The notes below the pieces were generated by a model. The model saw nothing but the letters and a program-made list of their open reading frames with translations, had not been told where the DNA came from and did not search any database. The position numbers were made by a program, and so were the translations under genes. Shown here one piece after another: positions 50,681 to 59,514 of a stretch of 64,000 nucleotides of DNA; positions within the stretch are counted from its first letter, which is position 1, and each line of letters starts with the position of its first letter. Source of the DNA: an uncultured Eubacteriales bacterium. GTDB lineage: Bacteria > Bacillota > Clostridia > Christensenellales > UBA1242. The stretch is from assembly GCA_948806215.1 (NCBI GenBank), contig CAQIDI010000001.1:77704-141703 (forward strand), read 5' to 3'.

Positions 50681-51800
50681 TTATGCTTTCAAAATCTTTT
50701 AAATAATTTTTATATCTTGAAAAATCGGAGTTATTAAATTTATCTTCTAAGTTAGACAGTAAGGTTTTTTCTTCTTTGCTTAAACCTTTTGGCGATTCGC
50801 CAACAATGGTTACATTAACACTTCCATAGTTTTGTGAATTTAAGTTTTTAATACCCTTACCTTTTAACTTGAACACTGTGTTGCTTTGAGTTAGTTCCGG
50901 TATTTTTATGGTAGTTGTGCCTTTTGGTAATGGAACTTCCACTTCTCCGCCAAGTAGCAGTGTGTAGAATGGAACATAAACTTTTATATTTAAGTCGTAA
51001 CCATCGCGAACTAGCATTTTATGTTGTTTAACACTAACTAAAATTTGCAAGTCGCCACTTTGACCACCACGAATTCCGGAATTACCAGCACCACGCATTG
51101 TTAAAACCTGACCATCATCGATACCAGCTGGGATTTTAATGTTTACTTTTTTGTTAATTTTGTTGTAACCATTTCCAGAACATTCTGGGCATTTTTCTAA
51201 AATCTTTTTACCTGTTCCGTTACAAGTTTTACAAACTCCTGTTCTAACCACTCTACCAAATAACGATTGTTCGGTATATTTAACATAACCATTTCCGTTA
51301 CAATCTGGACAAGTTGAAAGCTTTGTTCCATTTTTAGCTCCTGTGCCAGAACAAGCCGAACAAGATTCTATTTTGTTAACATTAATTTCTTTTTCGCAAC
51401 CAAACACAGCTTCTTCAAAACTAAGTCCAAGTTTTATAGCAATATCTTCTCCATTTATAGCTGTTGATTTTTGACCGCCAAAACCTCCAAAGCCACCGCC
51501 AAACATATTAAATAAATCTTCAAAGCCACCACTAAAGTTAAAACCACCACCATTTCCGCCAAAGAAATCGTTAGGATTTGGGCCTTGTGCACTACCATAT
51601 GTATCGTAGTTACTTTTTTTTGTTGGGTCGGATAAACACTCGTAGGCTTCGTTTATTTCTTTAAACTTTTCTTGTGCTTCGGGTGATTTATTTAAATCGG
51701 GATGATATTTTTTAGCCAAAGTTCGATATGCACTTTTAATTTCATCAGGAGTGGCATTTTTATCCACTCCTAATGTTTCATAATAATTTTTATTTGCCAC
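50676..51800 (-). CDS. dnaJ: Chaperone DnaJ (Hsp40)
   Basis: DnaJ brings substrates to DnaK and triggers its ATPase. The 374-residue type I protein has the J domain with HPD (KKYHPDLNKSP), the Gly/Phe region (FFGGNGGGFNFSGGFEDLFNMFGGG), four CxxCxGxG zinc repeats (CSACSGTG, CPDCNGNG, CKTCNGTG, CPECSGNG) and two C-terminal substrate domains. It is last of hrcA-grpE-dnaK-dnaJ. Confidence 0.98.
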   Translation of the reverse strand: MANKNYYETLGVDKNATPDEIKSAYRTLAKKYHPDLNKSPEAQEKFKEINEAYECLSDPTKKSNYDTYGSAQGPNPNDFFGGNGGGFNFSGGFEDLFNMFGGGFGGFGGQKSTAINGEDIAIKLGLSFEEAVFGCEKEINVNKIESCSACSGTGAKNGTKLSTCPDCNGNGYVKYTEQSLFGRVVRTGVCKTCNGTGKKILEKCPECSGNGYNKINKKVNIKIPAGIDDGQVLTMRGAGNSGIRGGQSGDLQILVSVKQHKMLVRDGYDLNIKVYVPFYTLLLGGEVEVPLPKGTTTIKIPELTQSNTVFKLKGKGIKNLNSQNYGSVNVTIVGESPKGLSKEEKTLLSNLEDKFNNSDFSRYKNYLKDFESIK

Positions 51801-51819
51801 AAAATTATCTCACTTTTTA

Positions 51820-53649
51820 TTACTTTTTATCGTTATCGTCGATTATAACTTCGTCGTTATCATCTTTTTTATTTTCTTTATTATCGGCATTTTCTGCTTG
51901 AGCTTTTTCTTGTGCTGCTTGATAAAGTTTTGTAACAACTGCTTCGTTTTCTTTGCTTAATTCTTCCATAGCTTTTCTAATTGTTTCAGCATCGTCTGAT
52001 TTGAATTGTTCTTTTGCTTTTTCAATAGATTTTTCAAGTTTTTCTTTATCTTCGGCACTAATTTTGTCGCCATTATCTCTTAACATTTTTTCTAACGCAA
52101 ACACTAAATTATCTGCTTGGTTTTTAAGGTCTACTAGTTCTTTGCGTTTTTTATCTTCTTCTTCGTGCTCTTTTGCTTCTTTAATAGCTTTATCAATTTC
52201 GTCTTCTTTTAAGTTAGAAGAAGCTGTTATTGTAATAGATTGTTGTTTGTTTGTTCCAAGATCTTTAGCACTAACAGAAACAATACCATTTGCATCAATA
52301 TCGAATGTAACTTCGATTTGAGGAACTCCACGAGGTGCTGGAGGAATATCGCTTAATTGGAAACGACCTAACGATTTATTATCCTTTGCAAATTCTCTTT
52401 CGCCTTGTAGCACGTGAATATCAACGCCCGGTTGATTATCGGCAGCTGTTGAGAACACTTGTGATTTTTTGGTTGGGATTGTTGTGTTACGTTCGATTAG
52501 TTTTGTAAACACTCCACCCAATGTTTCAATACCTAAAGATAGTGGTGTAACATCTAATAGTAAAACATCTTTAACATCGCCAGCAAGAACGCCTGCTTGA
52601 ATACTTGCACCAATAGCAACACATTCGTCCGGGTTAATACCCTTATATGGTTCTTTACCTGTTAGTTTTTTAACTGCTTCAAAAACAGCTGGAATACGAG
52701 TTGAACCACCAACCATTAACACTTTGTTAATATCGCCATAGCCAAGGCGTGCATCCTTCATAACTTGTTTAACTTTATCTAATGTGCGTTCTACAAGATC
52801 TGAAGTAATGTTATCGAATTTAGCACGGCTAAGGTCGTATTCTAAGTGTTTAGGACCTGTTGCATCGGATGTGATAAATGGTAAGCTAATAGTTGTTTGA
52901 GTTGCAGCAGAAAGATCGATTTTGGCTTTTTCTGCGGCTTCTTTTAATCTTTGCATAGCAAGCTTATCTGTGCTTAAATCAATGCCTTCTTGACTTTTAA
53001 ATTCTTTAACTAACAAATCGATAATTGCTTGATCGAAATCGTCGCCACCAAGTTTTGTATCGCCACCAGTTGCTAAAACTTCGAACACGCCATCGCCAAT
53101 TTCCATTAACGAAATATCAAATGTACCACCACCTAGGTCGTATACTAATATTTTTTGGTTTTTGTTTTCGCCTTTATCAAGACCATATGCCAAAGCTGCT
53201 GCTGTTGGTTCGTTAATAATTCTTAAAACATCTAATCCTGCAATTTTACCAGCATCTTTAGTTGCTTGGCGTTGACTATCGTTAAAGTAAGCAGGAACAG
53301 TTATAACAGCTTGATTAACTTTTTCGCCTAAATAACTTTCTGCATCGGCTTTAAGTTTTTTAAGTATCATAGAAGAAATTTCTTGTGGGCTATATTTTTT
53401 ATTGTCCACATTAACTCTGTAGTCTGACCCCATTTCGCGTTTAATTGAAATAACTGTGTGGTCTGGGTTTGCAACAGCTTGACGCTTTGCAACTTGACCA
53501 ACTAAAATTTCGCCATCTTTTTTAAATGCTACAACACTAGGTGTTGTTCTGCCACCTTCTGCATTAGCAATAACAGTTGGTTCTCCACCTTCCATAACTG
53601 CAACGCAAGAGTTTGTTGTTCCTAAATCTATTCCTATAATTTTTGCCAT
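51820..53649 (-). CDS. dnaK: Chaperone DnaK (Hsp70)
   Basis: The 609-residue protein has the nucleotide-binding domain with GIDLGTTNSCVAVMEGG, VITVPAYFNDSQRQATKDAGKIAGL, IINEPTAAALAYGLD, VYDLGGGTFDIS and VLMVGGSTRIPAV, the linker DVLLLDVTPLSLG, the substrate-binding domain and a helical lid. It ends in an acidic tail (DDNDEVIIDDNDKK). AAGGAG precedes the ATG. It is the main ATP-driven folding chaperone, working with the adjacent DnaJ and GrpE. Confidence 0.99.
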   Translation of the reverse strand: MAKIIGIDLGTTNSCVAVMEGGEPTVIANAEGGRTTPSVVAFKKDGEILVGQVAKRQAVANPDHTVISIKREMGSDYRVNVDNKKYSPQEISSMILKKLKADAESYLGEKVNQAVITVPAYFNDSQRQATKDAGKIAGLDVLRIINEPTAAALAYGLDKGENKNQKILVYDLGGGTFDISLMEIGDGVFEVLATGGDTKLGGDDFDQAIIDLLVKEFKSQEGIDLSTDKLAMQRLKEAAEKAKIDLSAATQTTISLPFITSDATGPKHLEYDLSRAKFDNITSDLVERTLDKVKQVMKDARLGYGDINKVLMVGGSTRIPAVFEAVKKLTGKEPYKGINPDECVAIGASIQAGVLAGDVKDVLLLDVTPLSLGIETLGGVFTKLIERNTTIPTKKSQVFSTAADNQPGVDIHVLQGEREFAKDNKSLGRFQLSDIPPAPRGVPQIEVTFDIDANGIVSVSAKDLGTNKQQSITITASSNLKEDEIDKAIKEAKEHEEEDKKRKELVDLKNQADNLVFALEKMLRDNGDKISAEDKEKLEKSIEKAKEQFKSDDAETIRKAMEELSKENEAVVTKLYQAAQEKAQAENADNKENKKDDNDEVIIDDNDKK

Positions 53650-53689
53650 AATTTATAATCTCCTTAAATATAAATAAATTTTTTAATAA

Positions 53690-54238
53690 TTAAATTTTGT
53701 TAATTTTAACAACGCTATGTCGTATTACTTTTGTTTCGGATTTAAAGCCTTCTTGTAGTTCTTCGGTTATAATATCGTTACCAAATTCCGGATTGTTATC
53801 GGTTAAAACTGCATTATGAAGGCTTGGGTCAAATTCCTGCCCTACACACTCAATTTTTTTAATTCCGAATGTGTCTAGTGCTTTTATTAGTTGACCGTGA
53901 ATTAAGTTAAGCCCCGAAAGTGCTTTTTCATCACTAATTGTTTGTCTGGCTTGCTTAAAACTATCAAACACGGGAAGCAGTTTTTCAACAAAATCGTAAA
54001 CTCCCATATTATAACTTTTTAATGCAACATCGGCATTGCGTTTTTTATAGTTTTCAAAGTCGGCTTGAATGCGTTGTGCCATTTCAAGATATCCTAATGC
54101 ATCCTCGGAAACATCGTTATGTTCGCAACCGCAACCATTTTCGCCACACGAGCAAGTTTCGTTTTTATCGTCGTGATGGCATCCGCCACAGCCACAAGTT
54201 TTTTTCTCGTTTTTTTCGTCTTGTTTTTTACCCTTCAT
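53690..54238 (-). CDS. grpE: Nucleotide exchange factor GrpE with cysteine-rich N-terminal extension
   Basis: GrpE releases ADP from DnaK. From about residue 45 this 182-residue protein is standard: LGYLEMAQRIQADFENYKKRN coiled coil, VYDFVEKLLPVFDSFKQA, and the beta domain with GVKKIEC-like GIKKIECVGQEFDPSLHNAV and VIRHSVVKI. The first 40 residues are unusual: Cys at 15, 17, 20, 29, 31, 36 and 38 and His at 21, 22 and 40 (CGCGGCHH, CSCGENGCGCEH), with Lys and Asp between. Usual GrpE starts are acidic and without cysteine. The cluster could bind metal. AAGGAG precedes the ATG. Confidence 0.95.
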   Translation of the reverse strand: MKGKKQDEKNEKKTCGCGGCHHDDKNETCSCGENGCGCEHNDVSEDALGYLEMAQRIQADFENYKKRNADVALKSYNMGVYDFVEKLLPVFDSFKQARQTISDEKALSGLNLIHGQLIKALDTFGIKKIECVGQEFDPSLHNAVLTDNNPEFGNDIITEELQEGFKSETKVIRHSVVKINKI

Positions 54239-54240
54239 AA

Positions 54241-55287
54241 TTACTCCTTATTGTAATTTTTTATTTCGTCGGAAATATATTTTAATGCCGAAGCAATTTT
54301 AGCATAATCCATTCGTTCTGGACCAAGCACACTAACCGATGCCACAACCCCATTTCCAATGTTATAGTTTGCATTAATAATTGAATAATCGGAATATTTT
54401 TCGTTTAAATTTTCTTCTCCAATAGTAAAAACCAGTTCGTTAGTTGCATTATCATCAATATTTTCGATAATCTCTTTTATTTCGTGTTCGTTTTCGATTA
54501 AGCTTAAAAACTTTTTAGCCCTATTAATATCCTTATATTCCGGCTCATCTAGAAGTTTTGTTGCATTATTATGAATTAATCTGCTTGTTTTTTCTTCGGC
54601 AAATTTTTTTATAACATTTGTTACTGAAACAAATAATTCTTGATAAAACTTTATTTGGTTTTTAAACAAATTATTATAATAATCAATATTTAACATTATA
54701 TCTTCAATGGTTTTACCATAAAGATTTGTTGTTAAATATTTTGAAGCATCCTTGCAAATTTCTTCTGTTACATCAGCATTTAAATTAACTGTGCTATTAA
54801 TAATTCCTGCACTGGTTTGAAACAACACTAAGCCTTGCCCTGTTATTAAAGGTATTACATTAATGCCATTAACAACCAAATTTTTGTAACCTTTAATTTT
54901 TATGTAGGTTGGAAAATTTGTTATTTCGTTAATGCTTTTTGCAATATCGGTTAAAACATCACTCAAAAATGTTGACCTAACAACAAACTTATCCTTTATT
55001 TGATTAATAACCTGCTCATCAAAATTGTTGTTTGATAAAAGCTGATTAACATAAAACCTATAAGCCTTTGTTGTTGGAACTCTGCCAGAACTGGTGTGCA
55101 ACTGCTTTAAATATCCCATTTGCTCTAGTGTGTTTAACTCGTTTCGAAGTGTTGCACTACTAAGATTATTAAATAGTGTTTTATGAACTTTTTCACTTGT
55201 TATTGGGCTTGCATTTTCGATATAACTTTCAACAGCGTTAAATAAAAGTTCCTTTTTTCTATCAGAAATTTTAATATCTTCTTTCAT
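54241..55287 (-). CDS. hrcA: Heat-inducible transcription repressor HrcA
   Basis: HrcA binds CIRCE and represses class I heat-shock genes. The protein (348 residues from ATG 55287) has the winged-helix start ISDRKKELLFNAVESYIENASPITSEKV, SSATLRNELNTLEQMGYLKQLHTSSGRVPTTKAYRFYV, and the C-terminal core ending GVVASVSVLGPERMDYAKIASALKYI. AAAAGGGG lies before the chosen ATG; the frame runs to 55329, into the CIRCE. It leads the operon hrcA-grpE-dnaK-dnaJ and controls itself. Confidence 0.97.
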   Translation of the reverse strand: MKEDIKISDRKKELLFNAVESYIENASPITSEKVHKTLFNNLSSATLRNELNTLEQMGYLKQLHTSSGRVPTTKAYRFYVNQLLSNNNFDEQVINQIKDKFVVRSTFLSDVLTDIAKSINEITNFPTYIKIKGYKNLVVNGINVIPLITGQGLVLFQTSAGIINSTVNLNADVTEEICKDASKYLTTNLYGKTIEDIMLNIDYYNNLFKNQIKFYQELFVSVTNVIKKFAEEKTSRLIHNNATKLLDEPEYKDINRAKKFLSLIENEHEIKEIIENIDDNATNELVFTIGEENLNEKYSDYSIINANYNIGNGVVASVSVLGPERMDYAKIASALKYISDEIKNYNKE

Positions 55288-55322
55288 ATTCCCCTTTTTT
55301 AGCAAACTTACTATTTTAAGTG

Positions 55323-55349
55323 TTAGCACTCTTTACTTTCAAGTGCTAA
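55323..55349 (-). promoter_or_regulatory. CIRCE operator
   Basis: The sequence reads TTAGCACTC-N9-AAGTGCTAA on the plus strand, one mismatch from the CIRCE consensus (TTAGCACTC-N9-GAGTGCTAA). It lies just downstream of the -10, over the expected transcript start, so bound HrcA would block the hrcA-grpE-dnaK-dnaJ promoter. Confidence 0.95.
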
Positions 55350-55353
55350 CCAT

Positions 55354-55382
55354 ATTTTAGTACTATTATATGTTATAGTCAA
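55354..55382 (-). promoter_or_regulatory. Promoter of the hrcA-grpE-dnaK-dnaJ operon
   Basis: On the minus strand TTGACT (55377-55382), a 17-base spacer and TAAAAT (55354-55359), directly before CIRCE. Confidence 0.8.
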
Positions 55383-55462
55383 ACATTTATGTTAAAAATT
55401 TTTAAAATTTTTTAATTTTTTTTTGTTTGTTACATAAAAACTAAAAATATTTTTTTATTCAG

Positions 55463-55487
55463 CAAAAAAAGAGCAAAATTGCTCTTT
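55463..55487 (-). terminator. Intrinsic terminator after hemW
   Basis: On the minus strand AAAGAGCA/TGCTCTTT (55480-55487 with 55468-55475) is followed by seven T. It overlaps the hemW stop codon. Confidence 0.85.
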
Positions 55488-56613
55488 AAACTAACATTAA
55501 AATTATTTGATTTAAAACTCTAAAGCCTTTTAATGCTGATAAGTTGTTATTTTTAATTTCGATTAGGTTTAATTTTTTTAATTCCGAAATTTCTTTTTGT
55601 TTTGTAACTAATAGGTCAACGCCAAAAGTTTTTTTAATATAATCTAGGTTAATCCCCTCGCTTAATCTTAACCCTAACATTAAATATTCTTCTAATAGTT
55701 CAGTTGTATTTGATTTATGTTTTTCTTCAATTACCGAAGCACCACTATTTATATTAGTTATATATTTTTCTATATTAGCTATATTATTATATCTATAACC
55801 ATTAACAAAACTATGTGCACTTGCACCAAACCCAACATAAGGTTTTAGTTTCCAACAATTATAGTTGTGCACACACTTAAAACCATCTAAGCAAAAATTG
55901 CTAACTTCGTAACGATTAAATCCATTTTTATTTAGTAATTTTATAGCATAGTTAAACAAACTTAAGGTTTTAGTTTCTTTAGGCAGCTTTAATTCGCCGT
56001 TTTTAACCATATTATAAAGCGGAGTGTTTTCTTCTAAAATCAGAGTGTAACAACTAATATGAGTGCTAAATTTGCTAGCATTTTTAATTGTGTGCTTTAC
56101 ATCTGATGCTTTCTGCCTTGGAAGGCCAAGCATTACATCGGTGTTAATATTTTTAAAACCAACCGCTTTTAAATGGTTTATTGCATTAGTGTAATCGTTA
56201 AAAGTGTGAATGCGATTTATTAGTTTTAGCAGCTTATTGCTGGAACTTTGCAAACCAACACTAACTCGGTTAATTCCACAATTAAACCATTCTAAAGCCG
56301 ATTCGTAACTAATGGAATTTGGATTTGCTTCCATAGTTATTTCGGCATTATTTAAAACATTAAAGTGATTTTTAATTGTGTTAACTATTAAAGGAATAAG
56401 CCCCGGAGTTAATACGCTAGGTGTGCCGCCACCAATAAAGATTGTGTCAATGTTATAATTTTTAAATTTATTAGCACTATTAATTATTTCTTTAATTAAA
56501 CTTGCCACATAGTTTTGTTGAGTTTCGTTTTTTGTTACGCACGAATAAAAATCGCAATAGTAACACTTTGAAGCACAAAACGGAATGTGAACATATATTC
56601 CTAAAGTTTTCAT
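55486..56613 (-). CDS. hemW: HemW-type radical SAM protein (heme chaperone; coproporphyrinogen oxidase-like)
   Basis: The 375-residue protein has the radical-SAM start YVHIPFCASKCYYCDFYSC (CxxxCxxC plus the extra Cys), IFIGGGTPSVL, EANPNS, INRVSVGLQSS and the HemW C-terminal domain. HemW proteins bind heme and were earlier misnamed HemN; no other heme genes are in the window. It overlaps the lepA stop codon (TAATG) and follows it, as in many Firmicutes. Confidence 0.92.
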   Translation of the reverse strand: MKTLGIYVHIPFCASKCYYCDFYSCVTKNETQQNYVASLIKEIINSANKFKNYNIDTIFIGGGTPSVLTPGLIPLIVNTIKNHFNVLNNAEITMEANPNSISYESALEWFNCGINRVSVGLQSSSNKLLKLINRIHTFNDYTNAINHLKAVGFKNINTDVMLGLPRQKASDVKHTIKNASKFSTHISCYTLILEENTPLYNMVKNGELKLPKETKTLSLFNYAIKLLNKNGFNRYEVSNFCLDGFKCVHNYNCWKLKPYVGFGASAHSFVNGYRYNNIANIEKYITNINSGASVIEEKHKSNTTELLEEYLMLGLRLSEGINLDYIKKTFGVDLLVTKQKEISELKKLNLIEIKNNNLSALKGFRVLNQIILMLV

Positions 56614-58412
56614 TAATCTATTTTTAAAATGCTCATAAATGCCTCAGAAGGAATTTCTACCGAACCAATTTTACGCATTTTCTTTTTACCTTTTTTCTGT
56701 TTTTCTAAAAGCTTTCGCTTTCTACTTATGTCGCCACCATAACATTTTGCTAAAACATCTTTTCTAAGTGCTTTTACAGTTTCACGTGCAATAACTTTTG
56801 CACCAATGGCAGCTTGAATTGGAATTTCGAATAGTTGCCTTGGAATAACATCTTTTAGTTTTTCGGTTATTGCTCTGCCCTTATAATATGCTTTCTCGCG
56901 ATGAACAATCATTGATAGTGCATCACACAAATCGCCATTTAATAAAATATCAACTTTAACTAAGTCGCTTTTTTCGTAACCTATAATTTCGTAATCTAGG
57001 CTAGCATATCCTCTGGAACAAGATTTTAGTTTATCAAAAAAATCGTAGATAATTTCGTTTAGCGGAATATCGTAAACTAACTGACAACGATTTTTATCAA
57101 TATATTGCAAATCTTTGTGAACTCCACGCTTTTCTTGTGCTAGTTCCATTAAATTTCCAACATATTCAGGAGGAGTGAAAATGTTAACCCTAGTCATTGG
57201 TTCTTCCATATATTCAATATCCTGTGGTTTTGGTAAATCTGCAGGATTTGAAACCAAAACTTGTTCTCCACTGGTTTTGTGAACCTTATAACAAACCGAA
57301 GGTGCAGTTGTAATTAAGTCTAAATCAAATTCACGCTCTAGCCTTTCTTGAATTATTTCCATATGCAGTAAGCCTAAAAATCCGCATCTAAAACCAAAAC
57401 CTAATGCTTGGCTAACTTCTGGTTCAAATTCTAACGCAGCGTCGTTTAGTTTAAGTTTTTCTAGTGCATCCTTTAAAGCATTATAATCAGCACCATCAAC
57501 ACAAAATATTCCACTAAACACAACTGGCTTTGCTTCTTTATAACCCGGCAATGCTTCTGGTGCAGGATAAAGTGCATTTGTTATTGTATCGCCAACTTTT
57601 GTTTCGGATACATTTTTAATGCTTGCACAAATGTAACCAACATCGCCAGCAAGTAATTGTTTTGTTGCAACAGGTTTTGGCGAAAAAACACCAACTTCTG
57701 TTACATCAAAAGTTTTACCTGTTATCATAAATTTTATTTTATCGTTAGCACTAACTTTACCATCAACAATTCGAACTAGGCAAACCGCGCCTTTAAAGTT
57801 ATCGTAATAACTATCAAATATAAGCGCTCTAAGTGGAGCATCTTCGTTGCCACTTGGTGGCGGAACAAGTTCTACAATTTGGCGTAAAACTTCTTCTATA
57901 TTAGTTCCGTCCTTAGCACTAACGGCAGGTGCTAAATCGGCAGGTATTCCAATAATATCTTCAATTTCTTTTCTGGCAACTTCGATTTGGGCAGAAGGTA
58001 AATCTATTTTATTAATAACTGGAACTATTTCTAAGTTGTTATCGATAGCTAAATATGCGTTTGCTAAAGTTTGAGCTTCAACACCTTGTGTTGCATCAAC
58101 AATTAAAATTGCACCTTCACAAGCAGCAAGTGAACGGCTTACTTCATAAGTAAAATCCACATGCCCCGGAGTGTCGATTAAGTTTAATTCGTAGTTAACA
58201 CCATTATAAACATAGTTCATTTTTGTTGGTGTTAATTTTATTGTTATTCCACGCTCACGCTCTATATCCATAGAATCAAGCACTTGTTCGCTTAAATCTC
58301 GTTTTTGCATTGTGCCAGTAAGTTCGATTAACCTATCGGCTAGTGTGCTTTTTCCGTGGTCGATATGTGCTACAATACAAAAGTTTCTAATATGTTTTTG
58401 CCTATCCGTAAT
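56613..58412 (-). CDS. lepA: Elongation factor 4 (LepA), apparent AUU start codon
   Basis: LepA is a ribosome-bound GTPase related to EF-G. With an ATT start at 58410-58412 it has 599 residues and a full G domain: TDRQKHIRNFCIVAHIDHGKSTLADR, SMDIERERGITIK, IDTPGHVDF and NKIDLPSA, plus the C-terminal GDISRKRKLLEKQKKGKKKM. The first ATG in frame (58310) would remove the P loop. Upstream of the ATT an in-frame TAG follows within ten codons and no ATG, GTG or TTG intervenes. AAGGAG (58419-58424) is six bases from the ATT. This makes AUU the best start, as in infC. Confidence 0.93.
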   Translation of the reverse strand: MTDRQKHIRNFCIVAHIDHGKSTLADRLIELTGTMQKRDLSEQVLDSMDIERERGITIKLTPTKMNYVYNGVNYELNLIDTPGHVDFTYEVSRSLAACEGAILIVDATQGVEAQTLANAYLAIDNNLEIVPVINKIDLPSAQIEVARKEIEDIIGIPADLAPAVSAKDGTNIEEVLRQIVELVPPPSGNEDAPLRALIFDSYYDNFKGAVCLVRIVDGKVSANDKIKFMITGKTFDVTEVGVFSPKPVATKQLLAGDVGYICASIKNVSETKVGDTITNALYPAPEALPGYKEAKPVVFSGIFCVDGADYNALKDALEKLKLNDAALEFEPEVSQALGFGFRCGFLGLLHMEIIQERLEREFDLDLITTAPSVCYKVHKTSGEQVLVSNPADLPKPQDIEYMEEPMTRVNIFTPPEYVGNLMELAQEKRGVHKDLQYIDKNRCQLVYDIPLNEIIYDFFDKLKSCSRGYASLDYEIIGYEKSDLVKVDILLNGDLCDALSMIVHREKAYYKGRAITEKLKDVIPRQLFEIPIQAAIGAKVIARETVKALRKDVLAKCYGGDISRKRKLLEKQKKGKKKMRKIGSVEIPSEAFMSILKID

Positions 58413-58452
58413 GGTAATCTCCTTAATGCTTAAAATAAACTATTATGGTAAT

Positions 58453-58481
58453 ATTATATAATACAAACAGTTTTAAGTAAA
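58453..58481 (-). promoter_or_regulatory. Promoter of lepA-hemW
   Basis: On the minus strand TTTACT (58476-58481), a 17-base spacer and TATAAT (58453-58458). The leader before the ATT start is about 35 bases. Confidence 0.7.
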
Positions 58482-58586
58482 ATTTTTTAAAGTGAATTAA
58501 TAGAACTATTTTTTGTTGGTTTTTTGACAAAAAACTACAAAATATCACAAAATAACACACTAAATTTAACAAATTGTAACTATTAT

Positions 58587-58615
58587 TTGCAAAAACCAAG
58601 CATATTTGTTATTAT
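58587..58615 (+). promoter_or_regulatory. Promoter of the GDPD-like gene
   Basis: TTGCAA (58587-58592), a 17-base spacer and TATTAT (58610-58615), 37 bases before the ATG; AAGGA precedes the start. Confidence 0.55.
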
Positions 58616-58651
58616 TCTATTATAGTAATATTATAAATTTTAAGGATTTTT

Positions 58652-59377
58652 ATGGATATTTTTGAAAGTTGGATTGTTAACGCACCTATAGTTAGATATG
58701 GCCTAACAACCGAAGCTTACCCAGAAAACACAATAGCCGCTTACGATAATGCAATAAAACAAAATTGCCCAATTTTGATTTGCGCACAAAGTTTAGACGA
58801 CGAAACAATTATTTGTTTTCCTTATAAAAATGTGTCAGCTTTAACCAATGGCGATGGTTATGTTCAAACACTAAAGTTTGATGACATTAAAGATTTAACT
58901 ATTTTAGAAACAGAACACAAAATTGTTAAACTAGAAGATGCTATTAAGTTTATTAAAAATAAAGTTCCAATTATGATAAATATTTTTAACGAAGGCAAAG
59001 TTGGCAAAATGGAAAGCGAAATTTTTAATCTTGTTAAGGATTTAAAAACTCCTGTTGCAATAGTTTCTGCCAACCCAGAATCGGTTAAATGGTTTAAAGA
59101 TAATGCACCACAAGTTATTCGTGGCATTAAAAGCGGAAAGTTTGAAGCAAAAACCTATGGAAGTTATAAAACAAAAAAACTTGCTAAGTTAAAATATAAT
59201 AAAATTTGCGAACCAGATTTTATTATGTATAACGCTTGCGACTTGCCTAATAGATTTGTTAAAAAATTTAATTATATGCCAATTATTGCTTATAATATTA
59301 AAACCGAACAAGAATACTTAGAAGCAGTTAAACATTGTGATAATGTTGTTTGTTCAGGCTTTATACCACAAATTTAA
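58652..59377 (+). CDS. GDPD-like TIM-barrel protein, probably catalytically inactive
   Basis: The 241-residue protein follows the layout of glycerophosphodiester phosphodiesterases: AYPENTIAAYDNAIKQNCPIL, LTNGDGYVQTLKFDDIKDL, IVKLEDAIKFIKNKVPIMINI. However, the usual catalytic residues are replaced. The HRG start reads RYG, the IELD metal pair reads ICAQ, and the HD after VVF reads FP. It has no signal peptide. It may be a pseudoenzyme with a binding role or have a changed activity. It stands alone on the plus strand between lepA and an ABC gene. Confidence 0.75.
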   Translation: MDIFESWIVNAPIVRYGLTTEAYPENTIAAYDNAIKQNCPILICAQSLDDETIICFPYKNVSALTNGDGYVQTLKFDDIKDLTILETEHKIVKLEDAIKFIKNKVPIMINIFNEGKVGKMESEIFNLVKDLKTPVAIVSANPESVKWFKDNAPQVIRGIKSGKFEAKTYGSYKTKKLAKLKYNKICEPDFIMYNACDLPNRFVKKFNYMPIIAYNIKTEQEYLEAVKHCDNVVCSGFIPQI

Positions 59378-59410
59378 AACACTAGCAAAGCTTGTGTTTT
59401 TTATTTTTTT
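59376..59410 (+). terminator. Terminator after the GDPD-like gene
   Basis: A stem AAAACAC..AGC/GCT..GTGTTTT (59376-59386 with 59390-59400, one mismatch) is followed by a T-rich tail. Confidence 0.75.
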
Positions 59411-59483
59411 TAATAATATGCAAAAACAAAATTATTACCTTAATTAAAGCATTTTTTTAATGTTTGCATAGTTACTATTAAAC

Positions 59484-59511
59484 AAAAAAATAACCCACAA
59501 AATGTGGGCTA
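59484..59511 (-). terminator. Intrinsic terminator after the ABC exporter gene
   Basis: On the minus strand an 8-bp stem (59503-59510 with 59492-59499) is followed by seven T, just after the stop codon. Confidence 0.85.
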
Positions 59512-59514
59512 TAA

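Noticed and set aside
56613..58310. LepA starting at ATG 58310
   Set aside because: It would lack the GTP-binding P loop HIDHGKS, which is present in frame upstream.
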